Below are positions 11,844 through 23,284 of a stretch of DNA of 64,000 nucleotides, piece after piece. The notes under the pieces are model-generated. The model did not search any database and was not told the DNA's origin. It saw nothing but the letters and a program-made list of their open reading frames with translations. Source of the DNA: Byssochlamys sp. IMV 00236 (Eukaryota; Ascomycota; Eurotiomycetes; Eurotiales; Thermoascaceae); assembly GCA_001931875.2 (NCBI GenBank), contig MSJH02000137.1, positions 356,212 to 420,211 on the forward strand, read 5' to 3'. How positions within the stretch are numbered: position 1 is the first letter of the stretch; each line of letters begins with the position of its first letter. The translations under genes were made by a program, and so were the position numbers.

Positions 11844-12709
11844 TCATCCACCATGAGCATAGGGCAGATAGCAGGCAAAGACTCTCTCCCAAAAGGCTTG
11901 GAGAGCGATTTCGTCCATTTCAAACATATCCGGATTATCCGCTTCTTGGACAGAGAGGCATTTTGTCGCCTTTTCCCATCTCATGGCCCAGTCAAGGTTC
12001 GAAACAGTGCGCTCGGCAGGCCTGGTATACATGTTAATGATAATAGTATGGCGATATGTGAAAAATACTTACCAAGAAGTCAATTGTACGTGAAGATCCC
12101 ACCCAGGGCCACTACATCATTAAATTAGCCTTGATTTGGTTCGCAGAGATATACCTGGAGCACGTACTGTGTAGTCCAAACGCGAGGTTTATCGACTTTT
12201 CCGCGTACCGTCTCATCATTTCCCTTATCCGCACCGACCGTGAATTGCAGATTACCCTTTGTGTCAGGGAGGCCTTCAGCATTGAGTGCATGATTTTGGT
12301 TTGAACCTCCTCCAGAGACAGTCACAGGGCCACAGGGTCTGCTTGGACTCGATAATCAGCATCATATCTCATAATCATAACGAGAAAAAAGCTGACACAT
12401 TCCACATAGCCTCAAAATAAAGATGCGGAAAGTACATAGCAAATAGACCGATCATAGGCAATTGCCCAATCAGTCGTAGATGAGAACATACCTTTCTTTT
12501 CGTAGGGCTTCCTGCTGCTGATATTCAAGCTTTGACATCCACTTCCCGTCCATTTTAATGCAAGACAGCTCTCCGCATTTATCCAAGGAGCCCATGATGT
12601 GTGCCCATGTGCTAAAGATAATCAGAATTGCAATCATGGATGCAAATAGTCCCAATATTATTCGACCAGGGCCGGGGTCGGATGACCGCGTCCTGCTTCT
12701 GTCCGACAT
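11844..12709 (-). CDS. Small single-pass membrane protein, four exons, unknown function
   Basis: Reconstructed from splice signals: exons 12492-12709, 12168-12338, 12073-12111 and 11844-12021, 201 aa, all phases consistent. Introns are 153, 56 and 51 bp with good GTATGT, GTACGT and GTAAGT donors. The protein begins MSDRSRTRSSDPGPGR, then one hydrophobic helix (about 17-38, LGLFASMIAILIIFSTWAHI), then a soluble part with two cysteines in CGELSC, a SGGGSNQN stretch and HGPGWDLHVQL. The basic tail before the helix suggests N-terminus in the cytosol and the rest outside or lumenal. I do not recognise the family. The 3' end is uncertain: the frame stops at 11846-11844 after YAHGG, but splicing upstream of this could add the ENAWIFARLAVPLEF segment ending at 11719. 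Confidence 0.6.
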
Positions 12710-13298
12710 CTCGAGAGCTGAATAGGAAATTGATTTCGAAGTATGATCGGACTCTCTCCCAAGACGAACTCGCATTTTTTGTCTTTCTGTTTTTTTGTTC
12801 TTTTCGTGAAACACCTCCGTCAAGAAATATTCTCTCTCCAGCAAAAGCGCGCGTAATAGTTGAAACGAACTAGACCAAACAGGCCCGATCAGTAATCCGA
12901 CTAAGTAGGCGCCCTCCTCTCCTCCAACCTTTTTTTTCTCTCTTTCTTTTCCTATACTAAGCCCACGAAGGACAAAGGGAACCAAAGAAACCAAAGGTTA
13001 AATCGCTCCAACCGCCTTGCTGGAGAAACTAAACTTTGATATACCTTATCCGTCATGAGCCGAAAACCTAACTTAAAACAACTTAAACAACCATGGAAAA
13101 AAAAAGAGGAAAGATGACGTCAAAACACATAATTCACTGACCTTTTGTAGTCTAAACCACCTAGGTAGGTATTGTTTTTCTAATATCTTTTTTACTTTTC
13201 CTTTTTTCTTCGAAACGAGAAACACAGACTCGAGTGAGATTCCCACCGGACGATGAGGTGAGATAATCGTGGCTGAAAACAAGCTTTCCGGTCCAGTA
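12710..13298. other. Gap upstream of the small membrane protein gene
   Basis: No gene recognised. It contains T-rich runs at 12773-12800 and 12929-12960 and an A run at 13096-13104. A minus-strand frame continues upstream of 12709 to 12994 but is low-complexity and probably 5' UTR. Confidence 0.4.
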
Positions 13299-13496
13299 TC
13301 AGACTTGAACTGGATCCTCCGGACGCTGAACCACGGGCGACTGGAGTTCTACCAGGCCTGGGTCTGCACCTTCAGAACGGATGGTCTGGTCTCGCTGAAA
13401 GAGGAGACGGAGGAAGTAGACCGTGAAGAAGCAAGCGAGTAAGAATGCCAAGACAATCTCAACGATTATGAATGTGTCAATCATGCTTTTAGACAT
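13299..13496 (-). CDS. Candidate 65-aa single-pass membrane protein
   Basis: Starts at the ATG 13496-13494 (MSKSMIDTF), followed by one hydrophobic helix (IIVEIVLAFLLACFFTVYFL, about residues 10-29), a short basic stop-transfer (RLLFQRD) and a polar tail rich in Glu, Pro and Gln. This topology is typical of real small membrane proteins, but there is no recognised family and no intron to support it. The open frame extends upstream through Ser-rich low complexity without a better start. It may be spurious. Confidence 0.35.
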   Translation of the reverse strand: MSKSMIDTFIIVEIVLAFLLACFFTVYFLRLLFQRDQTIRSEGADPGLVELQSPVVQRPEDPVQV

Positions 13497-14176
13497 GAGG
13501 TTGATAGATAGGGATAGAAAGATAAGTAGATGAGTGGTAGAGAGGGAGACAGGGAGAGAAAATGAGGATGGGATTTTTTTTTCGTGTGATGTGAAAGGAG
13601 CGACAGACAAGACCGGGGCGCAACCCTCATCGTTATGGTGATGCGCTTAGTCGTCGTGCTTAGTCGTTGTTTCCTTAACATGTTGACGTGTTAGGCAAAG
13701 GGGATAATCACAATGAAGATGGAATTATACCTATCGCTGTGCCCAGCTATGAACAGACAAGGCATATCTAGATGCCGATTGCTACATTCGGGCAGACGCT
13801 ATAGAGCTATACAACCATGGAACACCAAATAGTGAAAGTATCTCCTCGGACCGCAGCTGCTCAAAGTTTCACATTAATAGAGCTAGGTAACAGTCTATTT
13901 CCTATGAATGGCCTTATATAGCAGCACTATGATCCGGACTTAGCTTATGTGTGTATAGCAAGACATGAAGCGGACGCTACTGCCATCATTCTTTAGGTTC
14001 TAGTGCGTCTGAACCGTCAATATTCATAATCGGAAGTCCTTGCATATTTGAGGGGCGGGGTGCGAATCGCGAAAAGGTCTCTCGAACGGAAACCATATAA
14101 TCAACAAGTGGAAGCCTGAGAAGAGGCGTCCAATATACTAGGGGAGAAGCGAAGCGTTCATGATGAAAGTCGAAAA
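13497..14176. other. Gap between small ORF and sugar transporter
   Basis: About 680 bp with no supported gene; it includes the 3' UTR side of the transporter. Confidence 0.4.
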
Positions 14177-15953
14177 CTAGTGGGAGCCAGTCGATTGCAA
14201 CTCAACCTCCGTTGAAGCTCCATATGCTTCGCCATCCTTGGAATTTTCAGCTTGTTTTTGACCGGCGACGAATCCATACTGAACGGCCATCTGTTCGACC
14301 TCTTCAACGGTCAGGTGAGGAAGCTCTTTCGCAGCACGGACGTATCCCTTGCCGTCTGTCCAGCCCTTCGCGAAGACAATATCGATCTCTTCCAAGCTGC
14401 GTCCCGCGGTCTCGGGGTAGAAGAAGTAGATTACTGGAATAAAGAGGGCGTTCATGCAGGCGAAGAATAGGTAGGTTCCCCAGCCGATGTTGGAAATCAT
14501 GACGGGCGTGACCATGACTATGATAAAGTTCCAGAGCCAATTGGTGCAGGTAGAAAGAGCATTGGCCTTTGCACGAGTCTTAATGGGAGAGATCTCAGCC
14601 GGGTAAAGCCACGGCAGAGACAACCAGGTAGCACCGAAGAAAGCGATGAAGGTAAACAGGCCAACTGCAGCACCCTTTGCATTGCCTGTCGTATCGTTGA
14701 TCAAACAAGCGAACGTGATAACCATAGACAGGGACTGGCCTGCGGCGCCAATGAGGAACAACTTGCGGCGACCAACACGCTCGATAAGGAACCACGAAGT
14801 GGTAGCGAAGATGGAGTACACAATCATGTTAATTCCGCCCATGAGAAGAGCCATATTGTGGTTCTCGCCGATGGATTCTTCAAACAGAATCGGGAAGTAA
14901 TAGATCACTGCATTGCATCCACCGACCTGCTGCATGAATTGTCCAGAGGCACCCAGAAGCATACGGCGCAAATGTTGAGTCTTTCCGCTTGTGAACACAG
15001 CTGAGAGCGGAGTTGACTTGCCACCAACACCCGAACTATATCAGAAGAAATAGTCAGTCGATTTGAATATGTTAGACGGCAACTAAATGGCGGTACATAC
15101 GCTCTAAGAGAGTCCAGAATTGTCGCTTTCTCGACCTGCACCAACTTATCTGAAGGCTCCACGCCGCCGAGGGCAGCGATAACTCGCTCGCCTTCGTCAT
15201 ATTTTCCTCTCAGGAACAACCATCGGGGACTGTCAGGGAGGAAGTACATGCCCACTGTGATGGAAATACAGAAGAAGCATTGGAACGCAATAGGGAATCT
15301 CCAGACAAGATCATCTGGTCCGTATGAGGCACCATAGTCGATCCAATAGGCAACCATGGTGCCAATGGCCACGACGCCTCCTTCGATACAGATCAACAGG
15401 CCTCGGTTGTTGGATTTGGAACACTCAGCCTGATAGGTTGGAATGGTAGAAGTGTTGATGCCATTTCCTACACCTGTTATAATTCTCCCAATGACGAACT
15501 GTGCGAGCGGCTGGTGTCCTGGGTAGGCTACCACTTGAAGAATAACACCGATCATCATGGTGATAGCCCCAAGGATGATGGCTTTGCGTCGTCCCAGACT
15601 GTCTCCAGCCCAGATAATGAAAGCTGCACCAACAAGACATCCTACCATAGCTTAGAAACCAATTCGGATACTTGTTGTATGGACCCAGCTTACCAATCTC
15701 GAAAATTGCAGTCACAAAACCTTGCATGGTCGAGTTGCCTTTAGTCTCCTGCAGGACTGCAGCGAATGCGGGCGCCGTGATAATCCCCGACATGACACCC
15801 TCTAAGCAAGGTTAGTTGGCTTCTCTCTTTTTCAAGTCATCCCTATCAAAAGTACTTACGGTCATACCCGAATAACATGAATCCTGTTGTAGCTATACAT
15901 GACACCATGAGGGACAAGGGCCGTCCCGAAAGGCCCATATATTTTGGAGGCAT
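14177..15953 (-). CDS. MFS sugar transporter (hexose/disaccharide permease family)
   Basis: A 533-aa, 12-helix permease of the sugar porter family in the plasma membrane. Exons: 15860-15953, 15694-15801, 15101-15641 and 14177-15035, with GT-AG introns of 58, 52 and 65 bp and matching phases. Family signatures: FGYDQGVMSG after helix 1, GDSLGRRKAI between helices 2 and 3, PDSPRWLFLRGK after helix 6, QQVGGCNAVIYY in helix 7, ERVGRRKLFLIG between helices 8 and 9, and PETAGRSLEEIDIVF after helix 12. The length is normal. The substrate cannot be told from sequence; this family covers glucose, xylose, galactose, lactose and others in Aspergillus. No catabolic gene or regulator lies beside it to suggest one. 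Confidence 0.95.
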
Positions 15954-16821
15954 GATGGACAGAAACTCCAAGATAGCGTATTACCAGGAGTTGTCACCCT
16001 GGAGAAGATAATGAGATGTAGTATATCCAAGTCGTGATAACTGAAGACGCAGAGAACAAATATTGAGTCGATGATATGATAGAATCTCGTCAAATGTCAA
16101 GTTGAGGATAGACCAAATAGAGATAGTGCACAGGAGAGAACTTCGTTAACGATGTCCATTTCCAAATACTTCTCATCTCCCTTTTCCATCTATGCCAGTA
16201 GTCTTTATCCAAGACGGGCTTGAAGCCGCGAGGAACCATGGCATCTTTCCCGGAGACAGCGCAAGGTTTGGTTAGAAGACAACGAGCTTGACTGCTAGAC
16301 AATACTCGATCTGTGCCTTCCCACTATGCTAAATTGAACACCACTGGGCTTTGAAGCCGTGGTAATTTCGGCACCTAGGTTCTTAGGCTACCATGAGAAG
16401 TTATACTTTGCTTCATCCGGAAGTAAATATGGTTTGCGGGAAAGCACCACAGATCATTATCATAAGGGACCACGGAGTATCAACCAAAGACTAGGACTAA
16501 GAGGCCAATGCATAGTTCAAGAGAAAGCAAAAGGTCGGAGACTTTTCGAGGGGGGATTATTATTTCCCTGCTAGGTTTCCAAGCTACCTTCCCTGTGAAT
16601 GAAGCTTAGAGAAGATACTACCGCTCCCCAGCCGCTGCTGAGGCATAATAGTAAGCACTAATCATAATTTGTTATCAATTCAGTATCCTACAGACGATGA
16701 GCCTTCTGGAGATGATCAAATGGCTGATGAAAGACCTGCTTTCGTCCATTTCGATTGTTGATATTACTATTACTAAGCGAGTATTGCGATATTTTGTCTT
16801 CTTCTTCTTTTTTTTTAGCAA
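15954..16821. promoter_or_regulatory. Upstream region of the sugar transporter
   Basis: About 870 bp without a supported gene. It includes an ACGGAGTA octamer at 16472-16479 and a CACCTAGG element at 16371-16378; the right end carries the probable 3' UTR of the TMEM16-like gene. Confidence 0.4.
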
Positions 16822-19342
16822 CTAATCTGCCTTCTTGGGCGTTATTTGACCGCTCTCAGGAGCAGACCTTCCTAAGCGACTGGCCACAGATATAGCCTCG
16901 ATGAGCTTGATGCCCGCATCGGTAGTCTCCTGCGCAGTATGGTGCCAGGACCAGAACTTGGTAGACTTATCAGAATCGCGGAGCAAGTCAGTATCGGTCC
17001 TACGGATTTTGTGGGGAACCTCTGTCTCGTTCCCATCTTCAGTCTCATCCTCCGAGGGACGGACATGCTGGCTAGATGCCGCTGTAAGATCCAATCTGTT
17101 AGTCTCAATCACGACGTCCGTGACCTCGTTAAAACGGACGCGCGGCTTATATACTCTGCACAGTTCGGCTGCTTCCTCAGAGAAGGTCTCCAGATAGCGT
17201 CTTTGGATAGTATCGCGCCGTGCTTTCTCACGATGGATGGTCTCTGACCCGATCTTCTGTAGCGCAGTGCGGACAACGTACCGGGCGACATAATAAAGTT
17301 GCTCGGCGACGAAGATCGTCAGAAGCAGAGACCACAGTTCGACCTGTCGGACATTTCTGCGGTAGAGGTGCACGATGGCCGCCGTGGACAGACAGCCCAA
17401 CCAAGCGATGAACTCCAAGATGCTGAGGCAAGGGCCGATGGTGTCGGTACGGAGAGGCGCTGGTCGCTGCCGCTCCATAATGGTCTTGAAGAGCTCACTG
17501 CGGAAGCCAGTCCAGTGGAGGAACAAGAACACCAGAGGCACAAGTGGCCAGACTGCCCCGAAAAGAGCGAGATACCCGAACTGGACGCAGATCTCCAGGA
17601 GATTATCCTGCACATCGCGTACAGTAGCCTCGGACTCATCCCGCACGCGACTCAAGAAACCGGACTCTTCGGGATGGTCGATCAGAAGAAGAGAGGAGCT
17701 GTTCGAGCGCCGGTATGGATGAAGGATATCCGTTGGCCTGTCGGGCAAGTAGTGGAGATACTTCATGAAGGAGACCTGCGCGCCGTGCGGCAGGAAATTC
17801 CTCTCCCTGAATTGCAGCATGACAGTCACCAGCACGAAGGAGATGACTTGCTGCTGTAAGCGGCGGGAATCTATATGTCTTGGAATTCGGTCAGAGAACC
17901 AAGTGAAATGCAAGGCATCCAAAGAGGAGCCAATTCGGTCCCCAAAGGGGACGCAGACAAAAGCTGTCAGGAGCAAGGGCAAGAAGTAGGTGATGAATCT
18001 CGATAGGAAGGTCTTCTGGGCTCGTGCTAGCTCATACTGGGCCTCAGTGCGATGGTTCTCGTAGTCTGTCAACCTGGCCGCAGCCTTACTCAGGATCGAG
18101 CTTATTCTTGGCAGGGAGAGGGCCAAGGATATGGTCGGGAGGAAGTCCTGCGTAATTACTTGTCAGACGGGGTATCTCCATTTTAGATTGGGAGACACGT
18201 ACTATGAAAGCTTTAAAGGGGCCCTTGTAGACTTCCAAGGCGAGCAGCTCGACAGTAAAGGTCACCAGGACCAAGGAACCAATGAAGAGACTGGCGAGTA
18301 TGGCAACTGCAAACTGTGGTAGCTGTCGAAGTAGCTGCTTTTCGACCTGGTAGATCTCTTTTGTCCTCTGCACCGTTTGATGCCCCTGCGCTTCTTTTTC
18401 CCAGGTGCTGTGGGCCCTATCGCCCTTGACCTCACACACACCTCTAGAACCCCATCTGATGGCGAGATCGGTTTGTTGCACCTTCCAGTATTCGACAAAG
18501 ATGATACACCATAGACAACTGATGACAGAGAAGCCGATAGAGTACGAGCCGTAGTACATCCAGCTGAGAGTTGCGAAAACTGCTGCACCAGCAAGGAAGA
18601 AACCGTAGTATTGCCCAAACGCAAAGTAAAGTGCGACCTGTATGAAACCTATTAGTGCTGGTGAATCAATTATACAATGGCTGAATAAGTACCCTCTCGC
18701 CAAACAAGGCTCGTAGCTCATCTAGATCTTCCGACTCCAGAATTCTGAGACGCCTCCATCGTCGAAAGAGCCCTCTGTTGGCATTGGGGCTATGGAGCGG
18801 AAAGCATGCTTTGACATTCTTCCACCTCCCGCGGTTTGCGGTTACTTCTGCACCACCGTCGTCTTTTCGCCCTGTAACGAGGTGATGAATCGACCGCAGT
18901 TCCTCCGCCTCGGTATCGCCGTCGATAACAGTGTGACTGTCGCCCACGGGACGGATATCCGAGATCCCATCGAGCCAGTCCTTGACTCTATATCCCCTCG
19001 TTTAGTACGCAGTAATCAAGACCTCGACGGAGTAGTTAGTCCTCACCTAGACTTGAAGACTTCGTGCCCCAGACGTTCTCTGGGCGCATTGACGAAGACC
19101 AGCAATGAGGCTCCATTGCCATGTCGGACTTGGGTACGGAGACCGGCCTCATCCAGGTCCCGGATCAGGGACCGAAACTCATCGATAGCGGCAGCGGTGT
19201 CTGAGGATGATGTCAGCTGTGATCTAGTTACGAGGTCGACAGCAACGGAAAACATACCAGCACCATCGAACTGATAGCGGATAACCCAGTCGACACCGAG
19301 ATTCTCTTCGTCAGATGATCGACGATCGGGAAAGAGCACCAT
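16822..19342 (-). CDS. TMEM16/anoctamin-family membrane protein
   Basis: A 764-aa homologue of fungal TMEM16 lipid scramblases. Exons: 19258-19342, 19047-19200, 18693-18987, 18203-18637 and 16822-18147; introns are 57, 59, 55 and 55 bp and phases agree. Resemblance runs the full length: LGVDWVIRYQFDGAD at the start, VRHGNGASLLVFV, WKNVKACFPLH, then VALYFAFGQY entering helix 1, IIFVEYWKVQQTDLAIRWGSRGV, QFGYLALFGAVWPL in helix 7, RPAPLRTDTIGP after helix 8 and a cytosolic tail rich in charged residues. Known fungal members move phospholipids between leaflets in a Ca2+-dependent way, but here several Ca2+-ligand positions are changed (see findings), so activity or calcium control may differ. The predicted start MVLFPDRRSSDEEN is the last ATG before homology; longer frames are open upstream. 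Confidence 0.93.
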
Positions 19343-21053
19343 TGCCCTCGTGAAGAATAGCAGCGCTGCAGTGACGGGTGCCTTCGTCACGAGGAAACCA
19401 GAAATGACAACTAGGAACAGAAACAGGACTAAAAATGAAGCACTTTTCTCATCGCATGATGGACAAGTATGTATATTTCTTTGTCGTGAAGCAGAGATCT
19501 CGAGAATCAGCTGGCTTCTCAGCATCACATTATTCACTGGTATTATTTGTCGAGGACCAAGAAGGCAGACGAGGAAAGATGCGGGAGGAACCGGCTGGGC
19601 AGTATTTAGGGAAAGGAACAGCAAGTGTTTGACAGCTCAGCCCTACTAACTTAGCAAAGAACGATTGATTACGCATTCTTACTAGATTACTAGCAGTAAC
19701 TAGTTAGCAGGGAGAATTCTCTCAGTTAACAATTAGTTTAGTTCACTTCGAAAATCACAAATCAGAGCGGGGCGCCGGTCGGGTGACTGAGCATTCCACT
19801 TCCCACGTGTCTCAGTATCAGTAGGAGAGGTAAGTTAAGTAAATACCTAGTAAGTGAATAATATTGATTTTCGGACGATGACGGAGCCGATACAGAGCAG
19901 AACAAAGTCTCGAGACCTTTGTGTGTTTATTATTATTATGATCAGTCAGATATCGACCTCTGCACGAGGACAATCCGGTTTGACTTGTGCAGAACCGCCT
20001 AGAAAAACTACATTACCCTAGCAAACGAGGGGATCATCCGGGCAGTTCCCACAGCATGATCACGACGGGGTTCAGTGATGTGAGCTAACCCGCACAAGTT
20101 CGCTAAGGACAAGTCAATGGCCTGTTTTTAGAACATTTCAACACACCAAGCTGAGCCAAGCTTTTCGGGGCTTGATTAGCGGTCCCATCGTTCCGGTGTT
20201 GGTCTTTGTTAGCCGGAAACTAGTCATGGGCCATGAAATGAAGAGTCCCCAGGACGGGGAAAGGGGAGGAAAAGGGAGAGAAGCACTGTGTTAATAATAA
20301 TGATAATAATATTCAATTAATCCCTACCATTTTGTTTTCGAAAATCCAGGTGGTCTGTCCGAGGTCCCGATAGATAGTATGTATAGATGGATAGATAGTA
20401 ACTAAGAGGCAATTGACTCAATTAATAATAACGACTATCTCAGCCCCACAGAATGAAAAAGTTAGATGAAGAAATACTACTGCATAATTATAATAATAAT
20501 ATGAAAAGGAAATGATCTGATTATTACATGACGACAAACCGGTTCCCCAGACGGGTAAGGCCATCCTATCGTATTTTCTCATTCCCCGACTCCACACACA
20601 GTCAACTGCCAAGTATTTTAAGGGCCTTCCAGAGTTCCAATCTGACAGACAAGATCCAAAACGAAAATCGCTACGTAATTGAAGCCACAGTAAGAATACC
20701 ATAAGAATGAAACCGCCCTTCCGTCAGTCTTGGCTGCGGGGGATACCGGGGTTTGTTCCCCTGGCTTAGTATAAATATAGACTACTATGGTACTTACTAC
20801 TCCGTATACACAGGCTGTTTGCGGAGTAGCTCGCTGTGTACCGTAATTAAACAATCTATTTTAAAGAAATGATCGTCCCTAAATACGGTGAACAGATACC
20901 ATGGTCCACGAACAGGGACACAAACCCCTTGCATACTATCACATTTCCACCTGACAACCATGGATACCATCATACATCGGGATTTGGGGTTACATATTTA
21001 GACCTCACTCTTCCAATCTAGTCGTTGCAGATATCAACTTTACCATCTCCATC
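19343..21053. promoter_or_regulatory. Long AT-rich intergenic region
   Basis: About 1.7 kb between the 5' end of the TMEM16-like gene and the 3' end of the FAD hydroxylase, with no gene recognised. Contains CACGTG at 19804-19809, ATTATTATTATTATG-type triplet repeats (19926-19940 and 20292-20312), GATA-like repeats near 20370-20400 and a TACTCCGT octamer at 20798-20805. Confidence 0.4.
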
Positions 21054-22604
21054 TCAAATACTCGCCTTGCTCGTATAATACTGCGTGAAGTCATGCAGGA
21101 GAACGTTCAAGAACTGCTCATCCAACGAGGTCAGATTCATCTCTTCGAACAATATAGGCCGCAGAATTCTTTTTTTTTTAAAAAAAATAAAGAGAGGGAA
21201 TTCCCTTACCATTGACATTTCCAACGCGAGCTGCGGATCTTTTTCCGCCTTCTGACACTCCACCAGCAACGGATCCGTCTGCCCGCATTTTTCGGGGTCA
21301 TTCTTGCTCAGACGGTAGAAATTCTCCCGCGACGACGGATCAATAACTTCTGTATAGATCTTGCGACGGATCTCGGCGTACTTATCGAGGATGGAATCGT
21401 CTGCGAGACCCTTGTGGATTCCGACCAGACAGTCGTAGAGGCTGCCTACGTCGGCGATACCTCCCGTGAGGCCAAGGCCGCCACTACAGAAGTATCAGTA
21501 TAGCTCTGATACCAGCCACGACAAGGATAAAATAAAATATGGAAAAGAAGGAAAGAAAAGAAAAGGACACGGAAAGGGAAGAGGGTCAAGAAACATACAA
21601 TGGATTACACAAATGCGCCGCATCAGCCGCCAGGATGAACCTCCCCACGCGAAACTTTGGCGCGCATCGCTGCTGCAGCTTATACGGGCTGATATTCGTG
21701 ATCTTATACTCTCCCGGCTTGGGGCTTCCAGGTAGGAATTCCTGGAACCGCATCGGCTGTCTCTTCTTGTATTCTTCCGGAGTCAAACCGGGCTTATCGC
21801 AGTATGAGACACGATATAACCCGTCGTTGGCGATTTTCGCAACCATGTGCCAGTTGTCCGGGTCGACGATATAGTTTGTGTCGAGGTAGCCGAATTTCGT
21901 GAAGTCGTAATATACCTGTTTCATTCAAAATGCATCAGCTTCCTGGTCTCCTCAAGGGGGATACCAATTCTTTTCATCACATCTTCTTCCAATTGACTCA
22001 CATTCGTCGCGATAATCTGCGCATCCAACGTCTCCCCCGGAAAATTCATCTCCCCAAACAACGCTCTCCGGATCTTACTATTCCCACCATCACACCCGAC
22101 AATATAATCCGCCTCGAACATCTTCACACCCTCCGGCGTCTCGACTTTCGCCCACGCCTTCTTCTCATCCTGTCCGATATCCACCACTCGATGGGACCAC
22201 TTCACCTTCGCGATCGGATCGTACTTCTGCACATGTGCATAGAGAACTTTTCCCAATCTGTTCAGCGGCAACACGACCATTGCGTCCGGGTTATCGGGAA
22301 AAGTCATCTTGGCGATTACACTCCCGTCTACTTTGCGCCAGCAGGCCGTGGAGGGTTTGAAGCCGCGAGCCGCGACGTCGTCGAGAACGCCGGCTTTGCG
22401 GAGGATTTGGATCGCGGGGGGTGCATAGTGTGCTGCGCGAGGTTGTTCGTCGAGTTGGGAGGTTTGTTCGAGGAGTGTGGTGGAGATTCCTTGTCTGGCG
22501 AGGAGGATGGAGAGTAAGAGACCGGATGGGCCGGCGCCAACGATGAGGACTTTGGATAGTTTTCCTCCTCTTCCTGTTGCTGTGGTGGTCTGTGGTCCCG
22601 ACAT
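21054..22604 (-). CDS. FAD-dependent aromatic hydroxylase (PHBH/UbiH-like monooxygenase)
   Basis: A flavin monooxygenase that hydroxylates an aromatic substrate using NAD(P)H and O2. Exons: 22002-22604, 21599-21915, 21210-21483 and 21054-21140, giving 426 aa. Residues 18-50 carry the Rossmann FAD motif VLIVGAGPSGLLLSILLARQG ending in an acidic LLEQ. The DG motif is VGCDGGNSKIRRAL (about 168-181). The second FAD motif is [29 protein letters not shown]. The C-terminus HDFTQYYTSK is shared by this family. The last intron (21141-21209) is doubtful: its acceptor is GAG and the 69 bp are open in frame, so an unspliced 449-aa form is possible. The substrate is unknown; salicylate, phenol or a secondary metabolite are all possible. 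No biosynthetic backbone gene is adjacent. Confidence 0.9.
21170..21187. repeat. T10A8 tract within the last hydroxylase intron
   Basis: Ten T followed by eight A, flanked by GAATTC at 21164-21169 and 21198-21203. Confidence 0.7.
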
Positions 22605-22822
22605 TTGGCTCGTTTTTGTCTTTACTTCTTTTATCCAAGATTTTTCTTTTGTATACCAATGATAGTGATACTCTAACAGAAAACACGGAGACCCTTGCTG
22701 TCTCTCTCAGAGAATAATTATATATATCAATCAATCAATCTCACACCTTCCTCCTCTCCCCCAACTCCACGCGACATTAGAAACCATTTATGTTTGGGAA
22801 AAAAACCATCGTGGGGCTTCTA

Positions 22823-22869
22823 CCACCACCACCACCACCACCACCACCACCACCTACCTAGGTACCTAC
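22823..22869. repeat. CAC triplet run next to a CCTAGG palindrome
   Basis: About eleven tandem CAC units followed immediately by CCTACCTAGGTACCTACC, which is nearly self-complementary around CCTAGG/GGTACC. Upstream of the FAD hydroxylase. Confidence 0.7.
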
Positions 22870-23273
22870 CGACATAACTAACTTAACCCCCCGATGTCGC
22901 TCAACTCGGGGAGGAGGATGACAAGAGATGCGAACCCACACGCCCATCCCATGCGGGGCCTAACAATTTTTCACCTCCATATTAGCGTCTAAATCAGAAC
23001 AATAATAGTAAGCAAAACGTGCAGACCGCCATATCTAACAGAAAAAAGAGAGCTCAGAGACGGTGTCATGGCCCCGAACAAAGTCCGGAAAATATAGATC
23101 CCACCGGGAAAACTCCCTTGCGGGGAAAAAAAAAAAAACAAATGGAGCTGTGGTGGTGGTTTTTGGAAGATAGGAAATAATTCGAGTTTAGTTTACTAGT
23201 TAGTAGTAACTGTAATAATATGATTCTACCTATACGGGAGGGAAAATGCTCATATCCTCGGGTAAACTCCTGA

Positions 23274-23284
23274 GGGGGGGGGGG
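23274..23284. repeat. Poly-G run (G11)
   Basis: Eleven consecutive G on the plus strand, rare in this otherwise mixed-composition region. Confidence 0.8.

Noticed and set aside
14177..22604. Possible secondary-metabolite cluster (transporter, membrane protein, FAD hydroxylase)
   Set aside because: No polyketide synthase, peptide synthetase, terpene synthase or pathway regulator is present between them, and housekeeping genes flank closely.
22823..22855. CAC run as a CRISPR-like or coding poly-His repeat
   Set aside because: It has no spacers, the genome is eukaryotic, and the surrounding frame is short and lacks any supporting exon.
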